Below, in pieces: positions 1-6,696 of a stretch of DNA of 41,997 nucleotides. This stretch comes from Deltaproteobacteria bacterium (GTDB taxonomy: Bacteria; Desulfobacterota; Desulfuromonadia; Desulfuromonadales; Geopsychrobacteraceae): NCBI GenBank assembly GCA_024280335.1, contig JAJRQI010000068.1, forward strand, positions 1-41,997. The letters run 5' to 3'. A program made the translations under genes and the position numbers. Each line of letters starts with the position of its first letter. Position 1 is the first letter of the stretch. The notes beneath the pieces are model-generated. The model ran no database searches, was not told where the DNA came from, and saw nothing but the letters and a program-made list of their open reading frames with translations.

Positions 1-1
1 G

Positions 2-142
2 AATTTTGTTCATATCAGTCCCATTTCTCAAGAGAGGCCGCCTAACAATCCAGTCAACACGGACGGTAACTGGCAGCCGAAATTTATGGATAGTTCAGTA
101 GTACGCCAGCGGCTGCAATCCGCCGGTTACCACGTTCATTAA
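2..142 (+). CDS. C-terminal fragment of an unknown protein, cut by the window edge
   Basis: An open frame enters from the left edge and stops at TAA 140-142, giving 47 residues that end in RQRLQSAGYHVH. The composition (NTDGNWQPKFMDSS) is protein-like and the other two plus frames stop early, so this is probably the end of a real gene. I do not recognise the family. It converges on the minus-strand lipoprotein gene, 4 bp away. It could be a tail or host gene; nothing here decides. Confidence 0.45.
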   Translation, partial: NFVHISPISQERPPNNPVNTDGNWQPKFMDSSVVRQRLQSAGYHVH

Positions 143-146
143 GTGG

Positions 147-536
147 CTAAATGCTTGTTTCGAGGTCGATGTTCGGCACGATAGATTCAGGCTTAAAAAT
201 TACCCGGTAGTGGTAAACGCTGACATCCGCAGAATCAACCTGCTCAGAAAAATAAGTAACGTTGTCCGACAGCCCGAGGAAATGTTTCTTGAAAGAAGAT
301 GGCCCGGTTTTACAAGTTACTTCAAGTTGTCGGCCCTGGTCGTTGATTGAGCACCGGCCTTCGAGTGACAGCAAGTATCCACCGGTGATTCCGTTGTAGA
401 AAACAACACGGCGTTCAATTTCGAACATGTCCGCCGCTTTCGAAAGATTGCGGGAAGCAACATCAGCATCCGAGCTACAGCCAGCCAGGGTGCAAACAAC
501 AAGTAGTGCGACAGCAATCAAGATCATCTTTTTCAT
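147..536 (-). CDS. phage beta-sandwich lipoprotein
   Basis: A 129-aa lipoprotein. The frame is open further upstream, but the start is set at ATG 534-536 because it follows AAAGG and begins a clean lipoprotein signal: Met-Lys-Lys, a hydrophobic stretch, then a lipobox LAGC (cleavage before Cys at about residue 20). The mature part contains VASRNLSKAADMFEIERRVV, GITGGYLLSLEGRCS and SVYHYRVIFKP, which I recognise from a small lipoprotein family found in many temperate phages and annotated as beta-sandwich lipoprotein. Its role is unknown; exposed phage lipoproteins are often linked to lysogenic conversion or exclusion. It is the last clear minus-strand gene of element A in the window. Confidence 0.75.
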   Translation of the reverse strand: MKKMILIAVALLVVCTLAGCSSDADVASRNLSKAADMFEIERRVVFYNGITGGYLLSLEGRCSINDQGRQLEVTCKTGPSSFKKHFLGLSDNVTYFSEQVDSADVSVYHYRVIFKPESIVPNIDLETSI

Positions 537-647
537 GGTATTTACCTTTCGTTTCGTTGTGGCAACAGAGCCACTTAACAAAATAATGAACCGGACGGAA
601 AATACGTCTCTGCTAAATTGCAAGAGCGCTACCGGTCCTAAAATGTA

Positions 648-878
648 TCCCGCCGCGCGGTTATCCGCGGTGCGTTCTACACTTCTAAAAGTCCTGACAA
701 AGTATTTTTTACAATTCCCGTTTTTATCCAAAACCTGTTGGACAAGGTCCGCCGTCTTCGCGGATTCTTTTACGTTTTTATGGGTGGCTTTCCAGAGAAT
801 TTCACCGGTTTTTTTATCAACAACTTCAACAAAAAAAATTGCGACCTCGCGCCAAGTGTTTGCAATACAACCAATCAA
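648..878 (-). pseudogene. possible remnant of an envelope lipoprotein-like gene
   Basis: This minus-strand stretch between the lipoprotein and the small zinc protein has no good start, but its translation contains VEVVDKKTGEILWKATHK followed by KTADLVQQVLDKNG. That resembles the segment around DxxTGExLW seen in several outer-membrane lipoprotein families. There is no signal peptide and no ribosome site, and the reading continues without a stop into the leader of the lipoprotein gene. It may be a decayed gene fragment or chance. The rest of 537-947 shows nothing I can name. Confidence 0.25.
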
Positions 879-947
879 TCAACCGCCCGGAAAATGGTTG
901 TCGACAAAAGCGCCAACATGGTTCCGCCGCTCGGTTATCGCTCCTCG

Positions 948-1094
948 TTAGCCTAGCACTCTATGCTGGTCACAAACGTGCGCAATTTTATCCTGCTGAA
1001 AGTTGCCTAGCAGGCGGCAGTAGATAACACCCGGTCGGTAATCTGGGCTTTTGCGGCGATAACGGCAGGTGGCGCAGATGACGTTTGTTTTCAT
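948..1094 (-). CDS. 48-aa putative zinc-binding protein
   Basis: A 48-aa gene whose ATG (1092-1094) overlaps the primase stop in an ATGA junction, with GAGGAA upstream inside the primase end. It starts MKTNVICATCRYR, then has YCRLL and VCDQHRV, so a Cys-x2-Cys pair is followed by later Cys and Cys-x2-His residues that could close a zinc site. It is translationally coupled to the primase and so likely belongs to the replication operon. No family recognised. Confidence 0.6.
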   Translation of the reverse strand: MKTNVICATCRYRRKSPDYRPGVIYCRLLGNFQQDKIAHVCDQHRVLG

Positions 1095-2548
1095 AGAGAT
1101 AATTCCTCTTGCTCAGTTTCTGGCACTGGCGCTGCTGGGGCAGTTGGCACAACCTGCCCGGCGGGTAGTGGTTGGGTTTTGATTATTTGGCCGCTGAAGG
1201 TCTTTTTTGCCAGTAAGATTGTTTCGGCGGCGGTTTTATCCATGCCTTTTAGTTCTGCGATTTCGGCCGGGGTGAAGATGACGTGATCGGGATAGATCTG
1301 CTGCAGGTCGCTGACATCGGCGGCCTGTTTGGCGATGACGTAGCCATGCCCGCTGATGGTTTCACCTTTGGCGTGGGCGGGGATCGGCGCGGGGGATGCT
1401 GGCGTAGATTCAACCGGTGGTGAGATTTGGGCATGGAACACTGGGGGCAACCCTTGCAGCACCCATTGTCGGATATTGACGCCCTGCTGATAGGCTTCAC
1501 CTGGATCTTTTTCAACGGGGACCGGCCAGCGTTGCGCGCGCTGAAATTGTTTGAGCCACCAGCGAGCGCCTTGACCGCCGGGGTTTTCTGGATGACCGGT
1601 GGTTTCATTGTGGCGTGGCTCGAAATCGTGGGCGACCAGTATGGCGAGGGCGTTTTTTAAAAAGTCCCAGGCGGCTTGTTTAGGTTTTGCCCCGCAGGTG
1701 CCGAGTGGGATCACCGAGACATCGAGGTCGCGACACTGCCAGCGGACCATAAATGCGTCGAGATCGGATTCAACGACCACCACGCCGCGACGATTGGTGC
1801 CACCGATGACCGGCACGTCGTTGCCGCTGCCTTCGAGCCAGAAATAGCGGCCGTCTTGCGGCCGGATGTCGTTGCGGCGGATGCGGATGCGCATCGGGGT
1901 GCGCTCGGCATCGAAAAAAGGAATAAGGATACCGGAGGGGATGAAGCTTTTGACGACCCGGCCGTCTTTCAATTTTTCAGGCAGACCCCAATTTCTGCGG
2001 CTTGGATAGCGGTTTTCTGGCAACCAGCCGAGCTGCGCGGCTTTTATTGCCTCGATCGGCATGCCGCGCTGGGTTAGGTAGTCTATCTGCTCTGGACAGT
2101 CGAGCAGCGCGGCGTGGGCTTTGGCTATCAGCGCGGTGGCTTGCTGCTGCCAGCGTTGCTCTGGGGGAATAGCGGCGGCAGGGGTGTATTCGGGCTGGGG
2201 TTTTTCGACCGGTGGCTGGATTGATTGTTTTTGTTTTTTTTTGGCGACCGTCTTCCCATTAGCCCTAGCACCGAGGCGACACTTAGACCAGTAGTCGCAG
2301 TCTCTTTCTTCACAATCTATCTGCAGCTGCTCATAAGCATCCGCGCAGCCGATGTTTTCAACGGCACGCAACAGGGCTACCGGCCCACCATGCAGACCGC
2401 AGGAAAAACAGTGGCAGTCGTTTTTAGCTGGATAGACGTTAAATTTATTTGACTTAGCACTCCCTGCGCATTTGGGGCAGGGTCCGCTGTAGCGAGCGCC
2501 ACTGCGGCTGAGATTGACGTATCTCTGTGCAATTCTCAAAATATCCAC
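1091..2548 (-). CDS. DNA primase with CHC2-type zinc finger and Toprim-like core
   Basis: A 485-aa primase that would make RNA primers for replication of element A. Residues 24-50 form a CHC2-type zinc finger (Cys24, Cys27, Cys47, Cys50). The middle has a Toprim-like core: GVVVVESDLDAF near residue 250 carries the acidic Glu, and AILVAHDFEP supplies the second acidic patch. The tail (EIAELKGMDKTAAETILLAK) is helical and of unknown role. Unlike element B, where primase and helicase are one polypeptide, the helicase here is a separate upstream gene with the candidate origin between them. The RNA likely continues into the coupled 48-aa zinc protein. Confidence 0.85.
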   Translation of the reverse strand: MDILRIAQRYVNLSRSGARYSGPCPKCAGSAKSNKFNVYPAKNDCHCFSCGLHGGPVALLRAVENIGCADAYEQLQIDCEERDCDYWSKCRLGARANGKTVAKKKQKQSIQPPVEKPQPEYTPAAAIPPEQRWQQQATALIAKAHAALLDCPEQIDYLTQRGMPIEAIKAAQLGWLPENRYPSRRNWGLPEKLKDGRVVKSFIPSGILIPFFDAERTPMRIRIRRNDIRPQDGRYFWLEGSGNDVPVIGGTNRRGVVVVESDLDAFMVRWQCRDLDVSVIPLGTCGAKPKQAAWDFLKNALAILVAHDFEPRHNETTGHPENPGGQGARWWLKQFQRAQRWPVPVEKDPGEAYQQGVNIRQWVLQGLPPVFHAQISPPVESTPASPAPIPAHAKGETISGHGYVIAKQAADVSDLQQIYPDHVIFTPAEIAELKGMDKTAAETILLAKKTFSGQIIKTQPLPAGQVVPTAPAAPVPETEQEELSL

Positions 2549-2633
2549 CGCTTAATCCCCTTTCCCCCATGCGCTACCCAGCCAACAAAACAACATTGGT
2601 CATGAGCAAAGCGCGGTTGGTGTTTAAAATGCT

Positions 2634-2915
2634 GGAATGCTACTTTTAAAAACGCTTAAAAAGTAGCATCATCCTTGTAACTATCTAAATCTACTCTTGT
2701 TTTTGTTTAAAAATGATAAAATGATACTTTTATATAAAATCGCTTATATTTTTTATTTATAAAAACGCTTATATACCAATCAACGCCCGCGTGTGCGCAT
2801 GTGTGTACGTGGGGGAAAGTAGCATTTCGGCATTTTTAAACCGTTTTCCATTGTTTTTTCAGAGGCTTAACTTGGATGCTACCCGCTTGCTACTTTATGC
2901 CGGAATGCTACTTTT
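2634..2915. repeat. iteron cluster, candidate replication origin of element A
   Basis: About seven copies of a TGCTACTTT-type repeat occur in both orientations: GGAATGCTACTTTT at 2634 and 2902 (identical), inverted AAAGTAGCAT at 2659 and 2816, and variants at 2721, 2875 and 2887. A second motif, AAAACGCTTA-like, recurs at 2649, 2736 and 2761. The centre (2690-2775) is very AT-rich, as expected for a melting region. It sits between the primase and helicase genes, with no coding potential across 2549-2961. Iterons plus an AT-rich tract beside replication genes are the usual layout of phage and plasmid origins; initiator identity is inferred. Confidence 0.6.
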
Positions 2916-2961
2916 CCCCGGCCCCCTGCTGATAACCCTGCCGGGCAAAGGAAAACCGGCA

Positions 2962-4683
2962 TCAATAATCGACCAGACCGCTGGCGACCGGCAGCCCGAG
3001 ACCATAGATCCATGTTTGTCCACTTTGCGATTCTTTGCGATATCCCATTTTTACCAGGTCTTTGCCGACGGCAATTTTGCTTGGTTGGTATCGATCTTTA
3101 TCGCTGATTTCGTCGCCGTACCAGACCATATATGCTTTGTGGACTGCGCCTAGTTTTTCTCGGTGTTCTGTGCCATCTATTGGCCTACAGGCCGTGGTGA
3201 CAAATCTGGCAAGGTGATCTTCGCTCTGCCGGTGGGCTTCGGCGGCGGCGACAATGCTGTCGGGCGGCTTTAATCCTCCAGCGATTTGCCATTCGAGGCA
3301 GCCACGCACCAGATCGGCGAGGATTCCGGGGGCCTGCTGGCGTAATCGGGCCGACAATCCTGGATCTTTTTGCCGGAACAGGTCGGCGTTCTGCGGTTCG
3401 CGGCGCTGCCAGGTCTTGACGTCATCGACGTAGCGCAGTTGGTATTCGATCAGCAGCAGCCGCCGCATGAGGGCGAAATCTTCTGACAATCCTTTGGGAG
3501 CATATTGGGTGTAAAGAATCATTTTGTGGGTCGGCTGAAAGTTTGTTTCGTCTTTGTCGAATGGGCTGCGGCCGGTCAGGGTGTCTTCGCCGGTGAAGCG
3601 TTTGACGTTGGCTGCGCCGATCCGGCGGTTTTTGTCGGTCTCGCTGGCGATCACCAGGCGGCGACCGTAGAGAGACAATATATCTGCAGATGGTCCGGCG
3701 GTTGGCCGGGGGTTTTTCTGTTCTAAAATTAGTTCTGGGTTAATGCTCCAGGCGAGCGGTCCCATGATATGCAGCATCAGCTCAAACAGGGTGCCTTTGC
3801 CGTTGCCGCCTTCGCCAATATGGCAGGCGAGAAATTGTTCGACGGTGAGGCCGGTGAGACAGTAACCGAGCAGACGGCGGTTAAAATTAACTTTGTTTTC
3901 ATCGCCTTGGTAAATCTCGGTCAAAAATGGAAGCCAGTCGGGGGCTTTGGCGTTGGGGTTATACTCGATTGGCGAGGCTCTGACTAGCAGATCTTCTGGC
4001 TTGCCGTTGTGCAGTCGGCCGGTTTCGAGATCGACAACGCCGTTTGCACATGGCAGCAACATCGGGTGACGGTCGAACTCATCACCTTTTACGGCCAACT
4101 GTCCAGGGACGCAGTGCGCCCACCACATGACCTTTTCGGCGCGGGCTTTTCCACGCAGGCTGTCAGCACGTTTATAGAGTTTGTTTCGCTCGGTTTCGAG
4201 CTTCTTTTTGTGCTCGGTTATAATGGTAGCTTTTGCGTTGGCGCTTACTTCACCGGCGTCATCTTTATTATCTCTGCAGCGTTTGGCATCCTGAGCCGCC
4301 AGGTTGAGTTTTTCGGTGAGTTCGCGGATATCCTCACTGATCGGATCGGTGGCTATCTGGTAGCGCAGGGCAACTTTTTCGACGCCTTCGACGCTAGCGT
4401 TCATCATATCGGGTGACCAATAGTGACCTTGCCAGTAATACCATCTGTTCTGTATTTTATTAAAAATGAACTGGCCGCGATGCATGGAGGCATAGAGGAC
4501 GCCGTCGCCTCGCTCGTTGGTGTTGAGACAGTCGCGTACAAACTTAGGGTCGGCCGCCGGATCACTTGGGTTATTCTCTGGCAGCGGTATGTGATCGAGT
4601 TCTTGCTGCTGTCGGGCGGCAACCTGCGAGGCAATATCTGGCAAGACCGGTTCTTCTGCTGGCGGTGGTGGCTGGTCTGTCAC
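2962..4683 (-). CDS. D5-like SF3 helicase (primase-associated)
   Basis: A 573-aa replicative helicase of the D5/SF3 type. The start is GTG 4681-4683, which overlaps the previous stop as GTGA and has GAGG upstream; the longer frame from 4899 runs through the preceding gene in another frame and is rejected. The N-terminal part (FVRDCLNTNERGDGVLYA, RWYYWQGHYW) matches the domain that precedes the ATPase in phage D5 proteins. Walker A is GEGGNGKGTL near residue 290, with the Walker B/sensor region around RRLVIASETDKNRRIG. A coiled coil lies between. It should unwind DNA at the adjacent iteron origin, working with the separate primase. Confidence 0.88.
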   Translation of the reverse strand: MTDQPPPPAEEPVLPDIASQVAARQQQELDHIPLPENNPSDPAADPKFVRDCLNTNERGDGVLYASMHRGQFIFNKIQNRWYYWQGHYWSPDMMNASVEGVEKVALRYQIATDPISEDIRELTEKLNLAAQDAKRCRDNKDDAGEVSANAKATIITEHKKKLETERNKLYKRADSLRGKARAEKVMWWAHCVPGQLAVKGDEFDRHPMLLPCANGVVDLETGRLHNGKPEDLLVRASPIEYNPNAKAPDWLPFLTEIYQGDENKVNFNRRLLGYCLTGLTVEQFLACHIGEGGNGKGTLFELMLHIMGPLAWSINPELILEQKNPRPTAGPSADILSLYGRRLVIASETDKNRRIGAANVKRFTGEDTLTGRSPFDKDETNFQPTHKMILYTQYAPKGLSEDFALMRRLLLIEYQLRYVDDVKTWQRREPQNADLFRQKDPGLSARLRQQAPGILADLVRGCLEWQIAGGLKPPDSIVAAAEAHRQSEDHLARFVTTACRPIDGTEHREKLGAVHKAYMVWYGDEISDKDRYQPSKIAVGKDLVKMGYRKESQSGQTWIYGLGLPVASGLVDY

Positions 4684-5072
4684 TGCGCGACCTCGGTTAA
4701 CCGATCGCGCCAGCTGCGGATGGTTTCTGTGGTGACTCCGACGGTACTGGCGATGGTGGTCAGGTCGGCGGCGAGGGCAATCATCCAGCAGATTATTATC
4801 AGTTGCCGGGGCGTGATGCTGGCACCTTCGAGCAGGGTTCCTTTTGTTGCTCGTGGTTGTGATCCGCAGCCAGGACAGGTAAAGCGGCTGAGTTGCCAAA
4901 AACTTTGCAGGGCTTGCGGATTGCTGATGTCTGCCCCGCAGTCGGGGCAGACTGGCCCAGCCGGGTAGTGGTGGCGGATGAACCAGTCGGTGCAGACTTC
5001 TTCGTCAAAAAATAGTGCAGACATGTCGGCCATCACGTCGTGTGGTAGCCCCCTCGGCATTTTATGGATCAT
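4680..5072 (-). CDS. zinc-ribbon/HTH protein resembling a transposase N-terminus
   Basis: A 130-aa protein with two Cys pairs (VCPDCG and FTCPGCG) forming a zinc ribbon, then ATKGTLLEGASITPRQLI and a C-terminal helix-turn-helix (TIASTVGVTTETIRSWRDRL). This order is that of the N-terminal half of IS1595-type transposases, but there is no DDE domain, so it is more likely a captured DNA-binding module. The ATG at 5070-5072 is preferred over a TTG six bases upstream because GAGGG is correctly spaced only from the ATG. Its stop overlaps the helicase start, so it may help load the helicase or bind the origin; that is inference. Confidence 0.7.
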   Translation of the reverse strand: MIHKMPRGLPHDVMADMSALFFDEEVCTDWFIRHHYPAGPVCPDCGADISNPQALQSFWQLSRFTCPGCGSQPRATKGTLLEGASITPRQLIIICWMIALAADLTTIASTVGVTTETIRSWRDRLTEVAQ

Positions 5073-5147
5073 CGGCAAACCCTCACTCTACGGCGAAAAC
5101 AAACGGAAAATTCATTTCTTCATCAGATTTCAAAATTCTAAATGGAC

Positions 5148-5435
5148 TCACTTATCGGGGTTCGAATTCCCGCGCAGGGGATAGTCGTCAGAAGGACCCG
5201 TTCTCGGCTGATTTTTTTCTGATAGCCTCATGTTGGCATGATTAATATCTTTGATCGTGTAGGACAGCAGGGGGCGCGGGGGAAACCAGAACACCCTCAA
5301 CACCATGCCAAAAACGAGGGCGATAGTCTTTACACTCTGGAGCTGGCCGATTGTTGGCCCAAGCAAAAACAACCCCACGGTGTTGAGAACTACGCTTACT
5401 GCACCGGAGCCGGTCGGTGCATGTCCTGCACTCAA
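5148..5435 (-). CDS. small putative membrane protein
   Basis: A 95-aa frame that starts with TTG overlapping the stop of the gene upstream. Residues about 14-50 (VVLNTVGLFLLGPTIGQL and TIALVFGMVLRVFWF) give one or two hydrophobic segments, followed by a charged, low-complexity tail. No ribosome site is clear, so expression would depend on coupling to the upstream gene. No family recognised. The alternative is that 5079-5431 is non-coding spacer; the stop-start overlap and consistent strand favour a gene. Confidence 0.45.
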   Translation of the reverse strand: MSAGHAPTGSGAVSVVLNTVGLFLLGPTIGQLQSVKTIALVFGMVLRVFWFPPRPLLSYTIKDINHANMRLSEKNQPRTGPSDDYPLRGNSNPDK

Positions 5436-5776
5436 CCAGCATCAGAATACTCAGCAACCAACGCTGCAGCTCGACGCTCAAAATCTTTCTTGTAATGGCG
5501 GCGACAGAAACCTTTTGAATGATGCAGATAACCGCAGCCCTGCATTTTGCATATCGGTCGGTTTTGCTTATTTCTGACAACGCTAAGATCCAACATTCGC
5601 AACGGCTCAGCACAGACAATCCGTTCCCGGTTGATCTCTCCGCAAATAACGCAACTGACCAAATCAGTCAGCCCGCTATTGTCACAAACAACCAACCTTT
5701 GGAGCCGTAAAACGCCGCCGCATTTTCGACAGCGCGGCGGTGTTTCGTTTTTTGTTACTGCCTGGTTCACGTCCAT
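5432..5776 (-). CDS. Cys-rich zinc-binding protein
   Basis: A 114-aa protein with three metal-binding clusters: RCRKCGG at residues 15-21, SCVICGE in the middle, and a C-terminal CKMQGCGYLHHSKGFCRRHY, a Cys/His knuckle of the type seen in small DNA-binding phage proteins. The tail is basic and helical. Its first 94 bp overlap the frame of the preceding Cys-rich gene, an unusually long overlap in this compact operon. Probably a nucleic-acid-binding regulator; function unknown. Confidence 0.65.
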   Translation of the reverse strand: MDVNQAVTKNETPPRCRKCGGVLRLQRLVVCDNSGLTDLVSCVICGEINRERIVCAEPLRMLDLSVVRNKQNRPICKMQGCGYLHHSKGFCRRHYKKDFERRAAALVAEYSDAG

Positions 5777-5873
5777 TTATACCCCCCATATCGACAATGC
5801 ACTGTTCACAAAGACCGCAACCGGCCCCACAGTAGTGATTACCCGTAATCGGGCAGCGAAAACAGGCCGCCAT
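5682..5873 (-). CDS. small Cys-rich protein, possibly with a shifted 3' end
   Basis: A 63-aa frame beginning MAACFRCPITGNHYCGAGCG and containing LCEQC: six Cys in the first 25 residues, likely binding zinc. After VDMGG the translation becomes low-complexity and runs 94 bp into the next gene. The change point is a run of six G on the coding strand (about 5790). One G fewer would end the protein as MGV-stop with the TAA directly abutting the next ATG, so the true protein may be only about 33 aa. The start overlaps the stop of the upstream membrane gene. Confidence 0.55.
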   Translation of the reverse strand: MAACFRCPITGNHYCGAGCGLCEQCIVDMGGINGREPGSNKKRNTAALSKMRRRFTAPKVGCL

Positions 5874-6109
5874 CAGCGGCGGTCAGCGGCCTTTAAAATC
5901 CCGCTACAGACCAGCACACCCTTGACTTTGCGTGACACATTGCCAGCAAACAAATAAAGACCACTCGGCGCATCAACAACTCGCCAAGGTTCGCCATTCT
6001 CCTCGCAGGTGCCGCCGTTCCAATCCTCGCAGCTTTTCAGCCAGTCGCGAATCGCTACACCCCACACAACAACGATCATCAGCGCTATCAGTAATCCTAA
6101 AACCATCAT
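5873..6109 (-). CDS. small membrane protein with NGEPW motif (element A copy)
   Basis: A 78-aa protein starting at ATG 6107-6109, which shares a base with the stop of the 26-aa peptide gene (TGATG). It has an N-terminal transmembrane segment (MMVLGLLIALMIVVVWGVAI) and a small outer or cytoplasmic domain with CEENGEPWRVV and LYLFAGN. The element B protein at 14741-15004 has the same order: membrane segment, then CAKNGEPWEV and LWLFAGN. No known family recognised. The conserved Cys, the GEPW motif and the aromatic-FAGN strand suggest one small folded domain fixed to the membrane. Confidence 0.75.
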   Translation of the reverse strand: MMVLGLLIALMIVVVWGVAIRDWLKSCEDWNGGTCEENGEPWRVVDAPSGLYLFAGNVSRKVKGVLVCSGILKAADRR

Positions 6110-6189
6110 CAACCCCCGATCAAAAACGGTTGCACAGCCATAAAGCTGCAAAACAAAAGCACCAGAATTAAAACCAATCCGTCAAACAT
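6109..6189 (-). CDS. 26-aa membrane peptide, MFD...QPFLIGG (element A copy)
   Basis: A tiny gene with a strong ribosome site (CGGAGG, 7-8 bp before ATG 6187-6189). The peptide begins MFD, is a single hydrophobic helix containing LLFCSFMA, and ends QPFLIGG. The element B copy (14661-14741) has 21 of 26 residues identical, far above the identity of neighbouring gene pairs, so it is under selection as a protein. Its stop overlaps the start of the NGEPW protein, and the last Gly codons double as that gene's G-rich ribosome site. It could be a regulatory membrane peptide, a type I toxin-like peptide or a partner of the NGEPW protein. Confidence 0.8.
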   Translation of the reverse strand: MFDGLVLILVLLFCSFMAVQPFLIGG

Positions 6190-6209
6190 GATGAACCTCC
6201 GTAAAAAGT

Positions 6210-6294
6210 GCCCGGCGGCAGGAGGGTGACCGCCGGGCCAGGTGGTGGATGAATAATCCAGTCGAGAGCATCGGAGGGGGTTAATGCCCTCGAC
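6210..6294 (-). ncRNA. twin hairpins with CCCUCC loops (element A copy)
   Basis: On the minus-strand RNA, two hairpins lie between the coiled-coil ORF and the 26-aa peptide gene. The first (6294 to 6261) has an 11-bp stem GUCGAGGGCAU/AUGCUCUCGAC with one G-U pair and the loop UAACCCCCUCCG. The second (6238 to 6210) has a perfect 9-bp stem GCCCGGCGG/CCGCCGGGC, loop UCACCCUCCUG, then CUUUUU. The G-U pair exists only on this strand. Element B has the same arrangement with different stems. The loops can pair with Shine-Dalgarno sequences, including the CGGAGG of the peptide gene just downstream. Confidence 0.6.
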
Positions 6295-6310
6295 CGGCGG
6301 GCATAATGCC

Positions 6311-6496
6311 CTACTCTTCTCGCTGGGCGCGCGCCGACCTACGCTCTTGAGATAAAACAAATAGAGCCGCAGACTCTTTTCGCCGCAGATCATCACGCAA
6401 CGGTACCGGCAGCACTGTCTGCTGGTGCTTGCCCAGCAACTCGGCCAGCATCCCCTCAATCCGGTCCAGCTGCTCGCTGGTGGCGCGATCAAGCAT
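6311..6496 (-). CDS. 61-aa helical/coiled-coil protein (element A copy)
   Basis: Starts at ATG 6494-6496 after GGAGG and overlaps the upstream stop (TAATG). The first half (SEQLDRIEGMLAELLGKHQQ) is a heptad-like helix, the rest basic and charged (RRKESAALFVLSQERRS). The positional equivalent in element B is the 75-aa protein at 14303-14530 with the helix VLQQIEDRLAVLTSIDERLK. Both precede the twin hairpins, suggesting an equivalent role. No family recognised. Confidence 0.6.
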   Translation of the reverse strand: MLDRATSEQLDRIEGMLAELLGKHQQTVLPVPLRDDLRRKESAALFVLSQERRSARAQREE

Positions 6497-6696
6497 TACC
6501 TCCCAAGCCCTTTATAAATATCGTTGTAGATGTCGCTAGCCAAACAGACCAGCCCGCAGACTTGGTTGATCGAGAGATCACCGAACTCAACAGATTCAGC
6601 CGACAGTAACCGCTCAAAAACACAAAAAGCGCCCTCGTTCATCTCTTCGAGGCTGGCAATGGTAGAAACTTGACGAAATAGTTGTGTTGATATCAC
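6496..6696 (-). CDS. 66-aa helical protein of unknown function
   Basis: Starts with GTG overlapping the stop of the HTH gene (GTGA). The sequence is helical and acidic, with SLEEMNEGAFCVFERLLSAE and SINQVCGLVCLASDIYNDIY. It resembles the small helical proteins that follow early regulators in temperate phages but I cannot name a family. Co-transcribed with the regulator upstream. Confidence 0.55.
   Translation of the reverse strand: MISTQLFRQVSTIASLEEMNEGAFCVFERLLSAESVEFGDLSINQVCGLVCLASDIYNDIYKGLGR

Noticed and set aside
427-951. Plus-strand ORF of 174 codons across the lipoprotein leader
   Set aside because: Overlaps a well-supported lipoprotein start on the other strand and has Ser/Thr-rich low-complexity translation without a ribosome site.
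4684-4899. Extended N-terminus of the element A helicase
   Set aside because: The extra 72 residues are Arg/His-rich shadow of the zinc-ribbon gene; the GTG at 4681-4683 with GAGG upstream is the better start.
5148-5435. IS1595-family insertion sequence around the zinc-ribbon/HTH gene
   Set aside because: No DDE catalytic domain and no terminal inverted repeats are present; only the DNA-binding half is seen and it is embedded in an overlapping operon.
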